This document shows positions 15,302 through 23,546 of a DNA stretch of 64,000 bases, in pieces. How positions within the stretch are numbered: the first letter of the stretch is position 1; the number at the start of each line of letters is the position of its first letter. A model generated the notes under the pieces. The model was given only the letters and a program-made list of their open reading frames with translations. It was not told the DNA's origin and made no database searches. The position numbers and the translations under genes are program-made. This DNA comes from Priestia endophytica DSM 13796 (GTDB taxonomy: Bacteria; Bacillota; Bacilli; Bacillales; Bacillaceae_H), in assembly GCF_900115845.1 (NCBI RefSeq), contig NZ_FOXX01000002.1:400997-464996 (forward strand). The letters run 5' to 3'.

Positions 15302-15330
15302 TTGACTGTATGGTTTTTGTATTGTATGAT
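15302..15330 (+). promoter_or_regulatory. Sigma-A type promoter for the MerR gene
   Basis: TTGACT, a spacer of exactly 17 bases, then TATGAT. It stands 30 bases before the expected ATG of the MerR gene. Confidence 0.75.
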
Positions 15331-15360
15331 TAATTTAATTAAAATGAAAGAGGTGATAGG

Positions 15361-15782
15361 ATGGGGCAGAGTATCGGATAAGTGAATTGGCTCAAAAAGC
15401 TAATGTATCTAAACGGACAATTGATTATTATACAACAAAAGGGTTATTAAAAGCTGTTCGTTCTCCATCAAACTATCGCTTCTATTCGGAGCAAGCTTTA
15501 GAAGACCTCAAATTTATTGAGCAATGTAAAAATGAACATATGCCTTTGTGTGAAATTAAACAGCGCTTAGATATGGTTCGCTCATTAGAAAAAGACAATG
15601 AGGCTCTTAAAAAACAGGCTGAATATTTAGAAGGACGGATGGAACGGCTAGAACACGATATTTGTGAGCTTTTGCCTTTTTTTCAGCTGTTAAATGACGG
15701 GGAAAAACGTACAATAAATCACAAATTGTCCGATCGTAGCTCAGCACTTATGAACTCGCTAGCATCATTGCGAAATATTTGA
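15361..15782 (+). CDS. MerR-family regulator with an apparent one-base frameshift at codon 2
   Basis: A MerR-type regulator. The DNA-binding region EYRISELAQKANVSKRTIDYYTTKGLL is complete, followed by a helical dimerisation region (about residues 80-105). There is no C-terminal Cys pair, so metal sensing is unlikely. The frame has no ATG, GTG or TTG before EYRIS. The natural ATG at 15361, with AGAGGTGAT just upstream, is out of frame by one base. One more G in the GGGG run at 15363-15366 would give an intact protein starting MGAEYRIS. Otherwise only a TTG at 15387 inside the first helix is available. It precedes a CorC-type gene, as yhdQ neighbours yhdP in B. subtilis. Confidence 0.75.
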
Positions 15783-15851
15783 GCTCATTCGTGTAAAAGT
15801 TAGTCTGAATATTTAAAAATAAAGATATAATAGTAAAAATTTCGGATTATT

Positions 15852-15897
15852 AGGAGGTGACACCTCGCTTACTTTTGGTAAGTGGGGGCTTTATTTG
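15852..15897 (+). promoter_or_regulatory. Hairpin between Shine-Dalgarno and TTG of the third CorC paralogue
   Basis: AGGAGGTGA (15852-15860) is followed by a 10-bp hairpin (15863-15872 with 15878-15887, two G-U pairs, loop TTTTG) and then the TTG start. Linear spacing from GGAGG is 37 bases; with the hairpin collapsed it is about 12. A TATAAT box at 15826-15831 implies a short 5' leader. Confidence 0.78.
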
Positions 15898-17262
15898 GAC
15901 ATATTAAACTTGGTGCTTGTGGCGATTTTAATCGCCTTAACTGCTTTCTTCGTAGCATCGGAGTTTGCCATTGTGAAAGTGAGGAGCTCACAAATTGATC
16001 AGCTCGTTGCAGAGGGAGGACGAAATGCTCTTGCAGCTAAAAAAGTCGTCTCACATCTTGATGAGTATTTATCAGCGTGTCAGCTTGGTATTACTGTAAC
16101 AGCTTTAGGATTAGGATGGCTTGGTGAGCCAACTGTTCAAAGGTTGCTTAACCCGCTGTTTGTAGAGCTGAATATACCATCTACACTTTCTCATATTCTT
16201 ACATTTGGTATCGCATTTGCTTCCGTAACGTTTTTACACGTTGTTGTTGGGGAGCTTGCACCAAAAACAGTAGCCATTCAAAAAGCTGAGCAAGTGACGC
16301 TTTTATCAGCGCGTCCTCTTATTTTGTTTTACAAAGTAATGTATCCATTCATTTGGGTATTAAACGGTTCAGCTCGTTTGTTTGTAGGAATGTTTGGACT
16401 TCGTCCAGCAAGTGAACACGAGATGGTTCACTCGGAAGAAGAGCTCCGTCTTTTGCTATCTGAAAGCTATAAAAGCGGCGAGATTAACCAATCTGAGTTT
16501 AAATATGTAAATAAAATCTTTGAATTTGATGATCGTGTAGCGAAAGAAATCATGGTTCCTCGTACAGAGATGATAAGTCTTTCAAAGGATGAGTCTATTA
16601 TAAAAGCAATTGAGATTATCCGTGAAGAAAAATTTACTCGCTATCCGATTATTGACGGGGATAAAGATCATATTATCGGGTTATTAAATGTAAAAGAAAT
16701 GTTTGCAGATCTTGTTCATGAAAAACAGCCAGACGAGAAGTCACTTGAACAATATACAAGACCCATCATTCAGGTCATTGATTCTATTCCCATTCACGAT
16801 CTTCTGCTTAAAATGCAAAGAGAGCGAATTCATATGGCAGTCTTAATTGACGAATATGGTGGAACAAGCGGTCTTGTAACTGTTGAAGACATTTTAGAAG
16901 AAATTGTGGGCGAAATTCGCGATGAATTTGACACAGACGAAATCCCAGAGATTCGTAAAATTAAAGAAAACCACTATCTTGTTGATGGAAAATTACTTGT
17001 AAGTGAGATTAATAACTTATTAGGAATTGAAATTGACGATGAAGACATTGATACTATTGGAGGATGGATTCTAACAGAAAAGCTTGATGTGAAACAAGGA
17101 GACGTTGTCGAGCACGGAGAATTCAAGTTCAAAGTGGTGGAAATGGATAGCCATCACATCAAGTATATTGAAGTCACAAAACCATCTGCTCCAAGGTTGT
17201 TAAAAACTCAGCAAGCTTCAGCTCCAATGAAGACGGCACAGCAGTCTGAAGCAATGTCTTAA
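15895..17262 (+). CDS. CNNM/CBS-domain membrane transporter (HlyC/CorC family), paralogue 3 (YhdP/MpfA-like)
   Basis: A 455-residue CorC-type protein: CNNM membrane domain ([22 protein letters not shown]), [15 protein letters not shown] linker, CBS domains from [22 protein letters not shown], and a C-terminal CorC_HlyC domain. It has an extra 25-residue Gln/Ala-rich tail that the two other paralogues lack. Because the gene sits behind a MerR gene and near srtN and a YhdY-type channel, it is the best candidate here for the YhdP (MpfA) Mg2+ exporter. Which paralogue exports what is not visible. TTG start, behind a hairpin that bridges the ribosome binding site. Confidence 0.9.
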   Translation: MDILNLVLVAILIALTAFFVASEFAIVKVRSSQIDQLVAEGGRNALAAKKVVSHLDEYLSACQLGITVTALGLGWLGEPTVQRLLNPLFVELNIPSTLSHILTFGIAFASVTFLHVVVGELAPKTVAIQKAEQVTLLSARPLILFYKVMYPFIWVLNGSARLFVGMFGLRPASEHEMVHSEEELRLLLSESYKSGEINQSEFKYVNKIFEFDDRVAKEIMVPRTEMISLSKDESIIKAIEIIREEKFTRYPIIDGDKDHIIGLLNVKEMFADLVHEKQPDEKSLEQYTRPIIQVIDSIPIHDLLLKMQRERIHMAVLIDEYGGTSGLVTVEDILEEIVGEIRDEFDTDEIPEIRKIKENHYLVDGKLLVSEINNLLGIEIDDEDIDTIGGWILTEKLDVKQGDVVEHGEFKFKVVEMDSHHIKYIEVTKPSAPRLLKTQQASAPMKTAQQSEAMS

Positions 17263-17280
17263 TAATAGAAGAAAGAAATG

Positions 17281-17313
17281 AAAACAGCTAATCGCTTTTG
17301 CGATTAGCTGTTT
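17281..17313. terminator. Terminator between the convergent CorC and MscS genes
   Basis: AAACAGCTAATCG pairs with CGATTAGCTGTTT around a 6-base loop. The minus strand continues with TTTTC, so it mainly serves the MscS-type gene. Confidence 0.8.
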
Positions 17314-18404
17314 GCGCGTTGAAACTGATTTTCAGCAAGTGGATGGTCATTTTGCTGTACAACAAGCGTTTGTGTTGGATATGCAATAGAAACGTCGTAC
17401 TTTTCTAAGATACCGATTATTTTATAATTTACATCTTCACGAATGCGGAGATACTCTACATAGGCAGTGTTGGTAGAGAAAAAGTAGACAAGTAAATCAA
17501 GGCTAGATTGACTAAAGTCTTCAAAGCGAACGATAATGGTTTCTTTATCAACTTCATCATGATTTTCAAGCATGCTTTGAATTTCTTCCACACACGATTT
17601 CACGACGTGAAGAGGTGTATTGTATGTCAAACTTAACGTGAAGGAAACTTGACGTTTTCCCATCTTAGACCAGTTAATAATCGATTCACTTGAAAGGGTC
17701 GCGTTTGGTACAGTAACAAGCGCTTGATCAAATGTTCGTACTTTTGTACTTCGGAATGTAATATCTTCTACAACCCCTTCAACACTTGGTGTTTTAATCC
17801 AATCTCCCATTGTAAAAGGTTTTTCTGTAATGATAATAATCCCGCCAAAAAGGTTTGCGATCGCATCCTTTGCCGCAAGAGCAAATGCCAATCCTCCAAT
17901 CCCAAGGCCTGCTACAAATGTACTTACGTTAAAGCCCCACTCTTGTGCAATAATAGAAATTGCCATAACAATAACAAGTGAGCGAATAAGCTTTTGCACA
18001 AATGGAATAATAATTCTATCAACTTGAATGTCAAATTTTTTAATAAAGGTAGCCATGAAAATAGCAGTTGAGCCTGCTACATTGTAAACTCCCCATCCAA
18101 TCATCGCGATAAATAACGAGCGAAAAAGATGACGATGAAGATCATGCTCTAGCACTGTATATGGGAAATATTTAAGCGCTAACTGGAGACCAATGATAAC
18201 AAAAAGCCATCTTATTGGCTTTTCAAATCCTTCTAATATTGTTGTAATAAGATTAATTCGTTTGTGACGAGCGAAACCAAGTACAAGTTTGAAAAGGTAC
18301 GACGTAAATAGTTTGCGAAGTCCTAAAAAGAGAACAAAGATCACTACTGATATTCCAATTCTTTTCCATGTTTCAATATCTACATTTAAACCCAATATTT
18401 CCAA
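17304..18404 (-). CDS. Small-conductance mechanosensitive channel family protein (YhdY-like)
   Basis: A protein of about 366 residues with five N-terminal transmembrane segments and an MscS pore helix and beta domain. The pore region is FVAGLGIGGLAFALAAKDAIANLFGGIIII, quoted here only as its position (residues about 165-195). The downstream FTMGDWIKT and RSTKVRTFDQALVTVPN are typical of MscS. It releases solutes on hypo-osmotic shock. TTG at 18404 is chosen because GGAGGG lies 6 bases upstream; an ATG at 18443 has no ribosome binding site. The neighbourhood recalls yhdY of B. subtilis. Confidence 0.87.
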   Translation of the reverse strand: MEILGLNVDIETWKRIGISVVIFVLFLGLRKLFTSYLFKLVLGFARHKRINLITTILEGFEKPIRWLFVIIGLQLALKYFPYTVLEHDLHRHLFRSLFIAMIGWGVYNVAGSTAIFMATFIKKFDIQVDRIIIPFVQKLIRSLVIVMAISIIAQEWGFNVSTFVAGLGIGGLAFALAAKDAIANLFGGIIIITEKPFTMGDWIKTPSVEGVVEDITFRSTKVRTFDQALVTVPNATLSSESIINWSKMGKRQVSFTLSLTYNTPLHVVKSCVEEIQSMLENHDEVDKETIIVRFEDFSQSSLDLLVYFFSTNTAYVEYLRIREDVNYKIIGILEKYDVSIAYPTQTLVVQQNDHPLAENQFQRANS

Positions 18405-18594
18405 GCCTTTCCCTCCAAATTTATAAATCTCACGCCTAATCATTCTATTAAAATAGTAACAAATGCATATATATGATACCCTTTAATTAGCATGATTATA
18501 CTTATAATAAAACTTTTTGATAAGATTTAAAAGAGTAAAGAGAAATGCTATTTTAGAAAAGTAAACAAGAGGAAGTAATTAAGGAGGAAGAATA

Positions 18595-19695
18595 ATGAAT
18601 GAACGATTAAAAAAAGTAACAACATGGTTAGAGGAACAAAACATTGATGGCGCTTTTTTCACTTCCACAGAAAACGTATTTTATCTTAGCGGGTTCTATA
18701 CAGATCCACACGAGCGTCTTTTAGGCTTATTGGCATCAAAAAAAGGGGATGCGATTCTTATCCTTCCTAAAATGGAAGCAACGCAAGCGAGAGATGCAGG
18801 ATGGGAAGATGAAATGCTATCATATGAAGATCATGAAGAACCATGGGAAATTCTTGGTCAGAAAATAAGCGAGCTTGGGCTTCAAGGAGCAGAAGAGGTA
18901 GCAATTGAAAAAGAAGTTTTAACATACGAAAGAGCTGAAAAACTTAGTGAGATTTTCGAAAAAGCGAGCTTTGTGGACGGATCGAAGAAGATGAATGAAC
19001 TTCGTCTTATTAAAGAAGAAAACGAAATTGAGATATTGAGAAAAGCAGCACAGCTTGCGGACTATGGAGTGGAAGTAGGGGTACAAGCGTTAAAAGAAGG
19101 CGTTACAGAAATGGACGTTGTTGCAACAATTGAATATGAGCTCAAGCGAAAAGGAATTCGCGAAATGTCATTTTCAACGCTTGTACTTTTCGGAGAAAAA
19201 TCAGGTCAGCCCCACGGTAATCCAGGAAACCGTCCTTTGAAGAAGGGGGATTTTGTACTTTTTGATCTTGGTGTTGTGCTTGACGGATACTGCTCAGATA
19301 TTACAAGAACAGTTGTTTATCAAAGTGTAAGCGATAAACAAAAAGAAATTTATGATACAGTACTTCGAGCTAACAATGCCTCACTCAAAGAGAGCCGTCC
19401 TGGAACAAGAATTGGTGACCTTGATATTGTAGCACGAGATACAATTGAGAGAGCAGGTTATGGGGAGTACTTTACACATCGCATTGGGCATGGACTAGGA
19501 ATTAGCGTTCATGAGTTTCCATCAATGAGTAAAAATAATGACGGAGTGCTAAAAGAAGGAATGGTTTATACAATTGAGCCTGGTATCTATCTCTCAGATC
19601 TTGGAGGGGTTCGAATTGAAGATGATGTATTAATTACAAAAGATGGATATGAAACGCTCACAAAATTTCCAAAAGAGCTTATCGTTATTTCTTAA
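18595..19695 (+). CDS. Xaa-Pro aminopeptidase-like M24 metallopeptidase
   Basis: A 366-residue M24B peptidase related to YkvY and YqhT of B. subtilis. The N-terminal creatinase-like domain (residues 1-130) is followed by a pita-bread catalytic domain. Metal ligands are Asp in LFDLGVVLDGYCSDITRT, His in HRIGHGLGISVHE and Glu in YTIEPGIYL and RIEDDVL. It removes N-terminal residues preceding proline from short peptides. AAGGAGGAAG precedes ATG by 6 bases. Single-gene unit. Confidence 0.9.
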   Translation: MNERLKKVTTWLEEQNIDGAFFTSTENVFYLSGFYTDPHERLLGLLASKKGDAILILPKMEATQARDAGWEDEMLSYEDHEEPWEILGQKISELGLQGAEEVAIEKEVLTYERAEKLSEIFEKASFVDGSKKMNELRLIKEENEIEILRKAAQLADYGVEVGVQALKEGVTEMDVVATIEYELKRKGIREMSFSTLVLFGEKSGQPHGNPGNRPLKKGDFVLFDLGVVLDGYCSDITRTVVYQSVSDKQKEIYDTVLRANNASLKESRPGTRIGDLDIVARDTIERAGYGEYFTHRIGHGLGISVHEFPSMSKNNDGVLKEGMVYTIEPGIYLSDLGGVRIEDDVLITKDGYETLTKFPKELIVIS

Positions 19696-19810
19696 TAAAT
19701 TGTGAACAAGTGGTGACACTAATAAGAAAAGGAATTTTTTAAAACGTTATTTTCTTGTTTTCACTCCTCAATATATGGTCTAATTTGGAGGAGGGAAGGA
19801 GCTACAAAAA

Positions 19811-20035
19811 ATGAATGAACCTAATGAAAATCAAGATGAATATAGAAAAGGAAAGCGAATATTTTGGCTAATTTGGATTGTTCCAATTATAGGAGCACTT
19901 GTTGTGGCAGCCGTTGCCTTTTTAATGCAACCAACGCCAAATGAAAAGCCTCGTGATATTGGACCACCAGCGCCAAAAGTTCCTCATGAACAGTCAACAA
20001 GTTATATAGTAGATATGGATCACTTTCATATTTAA
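19811..20035 (+). CDS. Small single-pass membrane protein, 74 residues
   Basis: A strong ribosome binding site (GGAGGAGGGAAGGAG region) precedes ATG. The protein has a charged N-terminus (18 residues), one transmembrane helix (about residues 19-40) and a proline-rich outside tail. No family recognised. A perfect terminator follows immediately, so this is a single-gene unit. Confidence 0.7.
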   Translation: MNEPNENQDEYRKGKRIFWLIWIVPIIGALVVAAVAFLMQPTPNEKPRDIGPPAPKVPHEQSTSYIVDMDHFHI

Positions 20036-20066
20036 AAAAGAAGCACAAAAAGTGCTTCTTTTTTTA
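20036..20066 (+). terminator. Intrinsic terminator
   Basis: AAGAAGCAC pairs with GTGCTTCTT around AAAAA, followed by T7. Confidence 0.92.
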
Positions 20067-20124
20067 TGGAGATTTGTCATTATAACAGAAAGTTCGCAAT
20101 AAGCTAGTATTAAATGTTAGCGAG

Positions 20125-20478
20125 GTGTTGCCCGTTGGTTTAGCTCCGTTTTCACCCGTATATTCGACCTCTCTGTTAGTAGATCATTTGTTAGTTCAGC
20201 TGCAAGCGATGAATGAAAATCAAATTCACCATGTTATTTATGGGAGTAGGCGAAGCAATCACTATTGGGAACGTCTTGTACCAAATCGAAATTGGGACGA
20301 GATTGATAAAATCATTAGACTTGTAATTCAAACGGGACAAGATCAAAAATATAAAAAAATTTTTAAGCGTACAAAGAGGATTGAGGGAGAACCTGTTGAA
20401 GTTGTTTATTTACAATTAAAAGACGGATCCTACAAACTTTCAAACGCATGGATAAACTTCGAAGGAAAAACGCTATAG
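20125..20478 (+). CDS. Orphan toxin-like domain protein
   Basis: A 117-residue protein without a recognisable secretion or LXG domain. The core (residues 30-112) has a His pair in NQIHHVIYG, then NHYWERLVPN, a helical segment and a C-terminal beta pair ending VYLQLKDGSYKLSNAW. This is reminiscent of the toxin tips of polymorphic toxins (BECR-like or polymorphic toxin type 35-like). I cannot name the family with certainty. The next gene is a SUKH immunity protein, which supports the idea. The start is uncertain: GTG at 20125 and TTG at 20128 are both poorly placed relative to GAGGTG. It could be the stranded C-terminus of a larger toxin gene. Confidence 0.5.
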   Translation: MLPVGLAPFSPVYSTSLLVDHLLVQLQAMNENQIHHVIYGSRRSNHYWERLVPNRNWDEIDKIIRLVIQTGQDQKYKKIFKRTKRIEGEPVEVVYLQLKDGSYKLSNAWINFEGKTL

Positions 20479-20561
20479 CATGCTGAGAAAGTGGTGCGTC
20501 GTGTACTGCTTTTTTTACATTTCATTTATAAAATTATTTGTGAAAAGAAAGGAAGAAAAAA

Positions 20562-21002
20562 ATGAAAAAATTTCAGTATTTGCAAAGCTATGTTCATAAT
20601 AAACCTTTAACATCTTTTCCTGCCGCTCTTCACGTTTTCTTTCCTGCTTCTTCTCAAGAAATCAAACAATGTGAGCAGTATTTTACGGGAGGGTTACCAA
20701 AAGAGCTTGCCGTTTTTTATAAAGAAGTAGGGTTTGGATTTGTGTATCCTGAAGCGTCCCAGCGGTTGTTTAATCGGATTATTAGTCCTTCAGAATTAAT
20801 GGAGCTATCTTCTAGAGAAGCTACAATGCTACCATTTTTAGAAGTGAAAGAAGATATTTATATGTTCATAGATCATACAGGCTCTATTTATTGGCAACAT
20901 GAACGAGTTGCAACAGATATTAAAGATTTGTTGGCTAAAATGGAGCAGAGGTTAACATTTTTCTTAAGAGGTTCATCTTTCACATTATCTTTACTTGCTT
21001 AG
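20562..21002 (+). CDS. SMI1/KNR4 (SUKH) family protein, probable immunity protein
   Basis: A 146-residue SUKH-superfamily protein. The signature is EIKQCEQYFTGGLPKELAVFYKEVGFG near residues 31-58, ending in a late FLRGSSFTLSL helix. SUKH proteins are the commonest immunity proteins of polymorphic toxins in Bacillaceae (for example YobK of B. subtilis). It follows the toxin-like gene by 83 bases on the same strand. GAAAGGAAG precedes ATG by about 6 bases. Direct inhibition of the neighbour is inferred from position only. Confidence 0.75.
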   Translation: MKKFQYLQSYVHNKPLTSFPAALHVFFPASSQEIKQCEQYFTGGLPKELAVFYKEVGFGFVYPEASQRLFNRIISPSELMELSSREATMLPFLEVKEDIYMFIDHTGSIYWQHERVATDIKDLLAKMEQRLTFFLRGSSFTLSLLA

Positions 21003-21070
21003 AATTCAGAAAATTGAAACTTATAGCCTTTCTTTTCGTATAACTATAATAAGGAAAAGGAGGGGAAAAG

Positions 21071-21289
21071 ATGAACATTTTGATAATAGGAGCCATTATT
21101 TTATTATTTACTGTAGGTATTATTACTTTTCTTGTAAATATGGCTAATGATGAAAAGATAAAAGAGAGAAAGAAAAGAAGCCAAGTGTCAGGTGATGCTG
21201 GCCATACGAGCGGTTTTAGCTTTTTTGCAAGTGATTCAAATTCGTGTGATAGTGGCGGAAGTGATGGCGGTGGAGGAGGATGTGATTAA
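21071..21289 (+). CDS. Small membrane protein with Ser/Gly/Cys-rich tail
   Basis: A 72-residue protein: one N-terminal transmembrane helix (residues 3-24), a basic cytosolic stretch (IKERKKRS), then a low-complexity tail with SNSCDSGGSDGGGGGCD. It has a ribosome binding site (AAAGGAGGGG) and its own terminator. Function unknown. The tail resembles those of small spore-coat or TPM-type proteins only in composition. Confidence 0.65.
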   Translation: MNILIIGAIILLFTVGIITFLVNMANDEKIKERKKRSQVSGDAGHTSGFSFFASDSNSCDSGGSDGGGGGCD

Positions 21290-21295
21290 AGATTT

Positions 21296-21330
21296 AAAAA
21301 AGGTGGATGCATATGCATCCACCTTTTTTA
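21296..21330. terminator. Symmetrical bidirectional terminator
   Basis: AAAAAAGGTGGATGC pairs perfectly with GCATCCACCTTTTTT. It serves the small membrane protein gene on plus and the ABC permease gene on minus. Confidence 0.93.
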
Positions 21331-21334
21331 GATA

Positions 21335-22252
21335 TTAACCGTTTGTGATGTCCCGTTTTGAGAAGACAAAATAGGCAGCAAATAAAAAGACGGCAATGTG
21401 AACAATTTGGACAATAAACGTAAATGATACGTCTTCAGCTCCAACAAGGGAAGTATTCGCAAAGAATAAATATTTTGCCCAGTCAAATTTTGACTGAAGG
21501 AAGTAATCAATTGCGTTACTTGAGAGCATAAGGAAAATGGAAATTCCAACTGCAATGGCGTTCGCTTTAAACACAGTCGCGAGCGCAAATGCTAAAATAG
21601 CGACAAGTAAGATGTCTATAATTCCATAAAGATAAGACAAAAAGAAATCTCCATCAATAGAAACTTCTTTAATTCCACTTGCAGAACTCATATCAAAAAT
21701 TGTAGCGCTTGTTTCAAATCCAAACAAGATGATTCCGATAAGGAAACAAGAAGCAAGCAATACAGCAAGAAAGACAAGAGAAGTTAAGAAAATAGCAATA
21801 AGTTTTGATGTTAAAATCTTATAGCGTTTAAACGGACGAATCATAAGAAGTTTAATACTGCCAAAAGAAAATTCACTTGAAATCGTTGTTGCTGCGATTA
21901 CAACCATAAATAGAGCAACAAAGGAAATTAAAAAGGTAGATTCATTTAAAAATTGAGGAAGTGTATATCCATAAGGATTAATATTTTTATCAAGTGCAAG
22001 CTGATTTTTCGCAATATTTTCTTGAGCAAACTGCTTCTCACTATCTGACACTTTCGAGTCATTTAGCGTTTTTTGATCATCTTTTATTTCATCTTGCACC
22101 GTCTGCTTCCAGTCATCTCCTGCAAGGAAGTTAGTTGTTTGCTGACTAATGATGCCAATTCCAATTGCTGCAACTACGGTTAAAATCAGCATTACGAGCG
22201 TTCCGCGACGTCTAAAGATTTTCATCCATTCATTTTGTACTAAACTCATCAT
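21335..22252 (-). CDS. ABC-2 type exporter permease
   Basis: A 305-residue membrane subunit of an ABC exporter resembling the YhcI type. TM1 (about residues 17-37) is followed by a long extracytoplasmic acidic loop, and then five further segments. ISSEFSFGSIKLLMIRPFKR is the conserved cytosolic coupling region of ABC-2 permeases. The start overlaps the stop of the ATPase gene by four bases. Exported substrate unknown; relatives act in peptide antibiotic resistance (BcrB-like). Confidence 0.85.
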   Translation of the reverse strand: MMSLVQNEWMKIFRRRGTLVMLILTVVAAIGIGIISQQTTNFLAGDDWKQTVQDEIKDDQKTLNDSKVSDSEKQFAQENIAKNQLALDKNINPYGYTLPQFLNESTFLISFVALFMVVIAATTISSEFSFGSIKLLMIRPFKRYKILTSKLIAIFLTSLVFLAVLLASCFLIGIILFGFETSATIFDMSSASGIKEVSIDGDFFLSYLYGIIDILLVAILAFALATVFKANAIAVGISIFLMLSSNAIDYFLQSKFDWAKYLFFANTSLVGAEDVSFTFIVQIVHIAVFLFAAYFVFSKRDITNG

Positions 22253-23160
22253 TTTTGGTCGCCTCCTGTCATTTCAAAGAATGAATCTTCAAGTGTTTTG
22301 CGGACAGGATTAAAGCGATAAAGCGTAAATCCATTGTCAAAAAGTTCTTTCATGAGAGGAGAAGCTTCAAGCTTTGTAATTGAAACTTGGACAAGATCTT
22401 CTTTTTGCTCCGCTTTTAGTCCTTTTTCCGTTAAGAAAGCGACAACGTTTTCTGCTTGATCACACTGCAATTCATAAATAGAAGAAGTATCATCAGTACT
22501 GTTTTGATTCACATCTTGTACGCGAACAAGCTTTCCTTTACTAATAACAACAATACGATCACACATTTGTTCAATCTCAGCAAGTAAATGTGAAGAAACT
22601 AACACAGATAATCCTCTTTCATGAGAAAGCTTCTTTAAAAGAAGACGGAACTCACGAATACCAGCAGGATCAAGGCCATTTGTTGGCTCGTCCAAAATTA
22701 AAAACTTAGGATTATGTAGGAGAGCTTGAGCTAAACCTAGTCGCTGACGCATGCCAAGTGAATATGTTTTCACCTTTTTATCAAGGTAAGAATCAATTTC
22801 TAGCCACTCTGCAACTTCTTTCATTCGTTCCTTTGTAACATTTTTATGCATACGAGCGAAGTGGAGAAGGTTCTGACGTCCTGTTAGATAAGGATAGAAC
22901 TCCGGATTCTCAACAATTGCTCCAACTCCCTCAAGCGTTTTTTCAAACTCCTGTTTGATGCTGTGGCCGTTAATTAAAACATCCCCGCTATTCATTGAAA
23001 TAAGGCCAACCATCATCCTGATCGTTGTTGTTTTACCTGCGCCGTTTGGGCCAACAAGTCCAATAATCTCGCCTTTTCGAATTGAAAAAGAAAGATTATC
23101 AATAATGGTGTTTTTACCAATTACTTTCTGAAGTTCACGAACTTCAACCATGTTTTCCAT
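22249..23160 (-). CDS. ABC exporter ATP-binding protein (BcrA/YhcH type)
   Basis: A 303-residue ATPase: Walker A GPNGAGKTTT, Q-loop region VGAIVENPEFYPYLTG, signature YSLGMRQRLGLAQALL, Walker B FLILDEPTNGLDP and H-loop VSSHLLAEIEQ. The 80-residue C-terminal extension is typical of BcrA-type exporters. ATG at 23160 is chosen because AGGAGG precedes it by 7 bases; the frame is open far upstream, but that part is not protein-like. It is coupled to the permease gene by an ATGA overlap. Confidence 0.9.
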   Translation of the reverse strand: MENMVEVRELQKVIGKNTIIDNLSFSIRKGEIIGLVGPNGAGKTTTIRMMVGLISMNSGDVLINGHSIKQEFEKTLEGVGAIVENPEFYPYLTGRQNLLHFARMHKNVTKERMKEVAEWLEIDSYLDKKVKTYSLGMRQRLGLAQALLHNPKFLILDEPTNGLDPAGIREFRLLLKKLSHERGLSVLVSSHLLAEIEQMCDRIVVISKGKLVRVQDVNQNSTDDTSSIYELQCDQAENVVAFLTEKGLKAEQKEDLVQVSITKLEASPLMKELFDNGFTLYRFNPVRKTLEDSFFEMTGGDQK

Positions 23161-23330
23161 TCTATTTCCTCCTTTGATAGATTGTGAGTTTCTTTCACAA
23201 TATAGTAGTACGGAGCAGGAAGAAGTTGGTTTCATTAAAAGTCCATTTTTAAATAAATTATTTACTTTCTTTTGAAAATACATTATCCTTAGTGAGGATA
23301 AATCGTAATCATTACGCATTATAAGGTGCC

Positions 23331-23447
23331 ATGAAGAAAATTAAAGGGGTATTTTTATCTTTAACTGCTTTTTCTATCTTAGAATTTTTAAAAGAATTAT
23401 ATGGAAACCCTTATTTGTTTCTTTCGCATGATCTAACTTCTGTGTAA
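23331..23447 (+). CDS. Possible 38-residue peptide, doubtful
   Basis: A short open frame with a basic start (MKKIKG) and a hydrophobic stretch, lying in the 386-base gap between the ABC operon and the MATE gene. AAGGTG is only 2-3 bases from the ATG, and there is no terminator. It may be noncoding. A G8 run follows immediately. The remainder of the gap must hold the divergent promoters. Confidence 0.2.
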   Translation: MKKIKGVFLSLTAFSILEFLKELYGNPYLFLSHDLTSV

Positions 23448-23546
23448 GGGGGGGGAGCGACAAAATTATAGTCATGAAAGAAGGAGCTATTGTTGATACA
23501 TGTAAGCCAGAACATTTGCTTTTTAAAAGAGTAAGGAAGTGAAAAT

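Noticed and set aside
17724..18027. Plus-strand open frames antisense to the MscS gene
   Set aside because: Asn/Cys-rich artefact of the opposite strand; no start signals.
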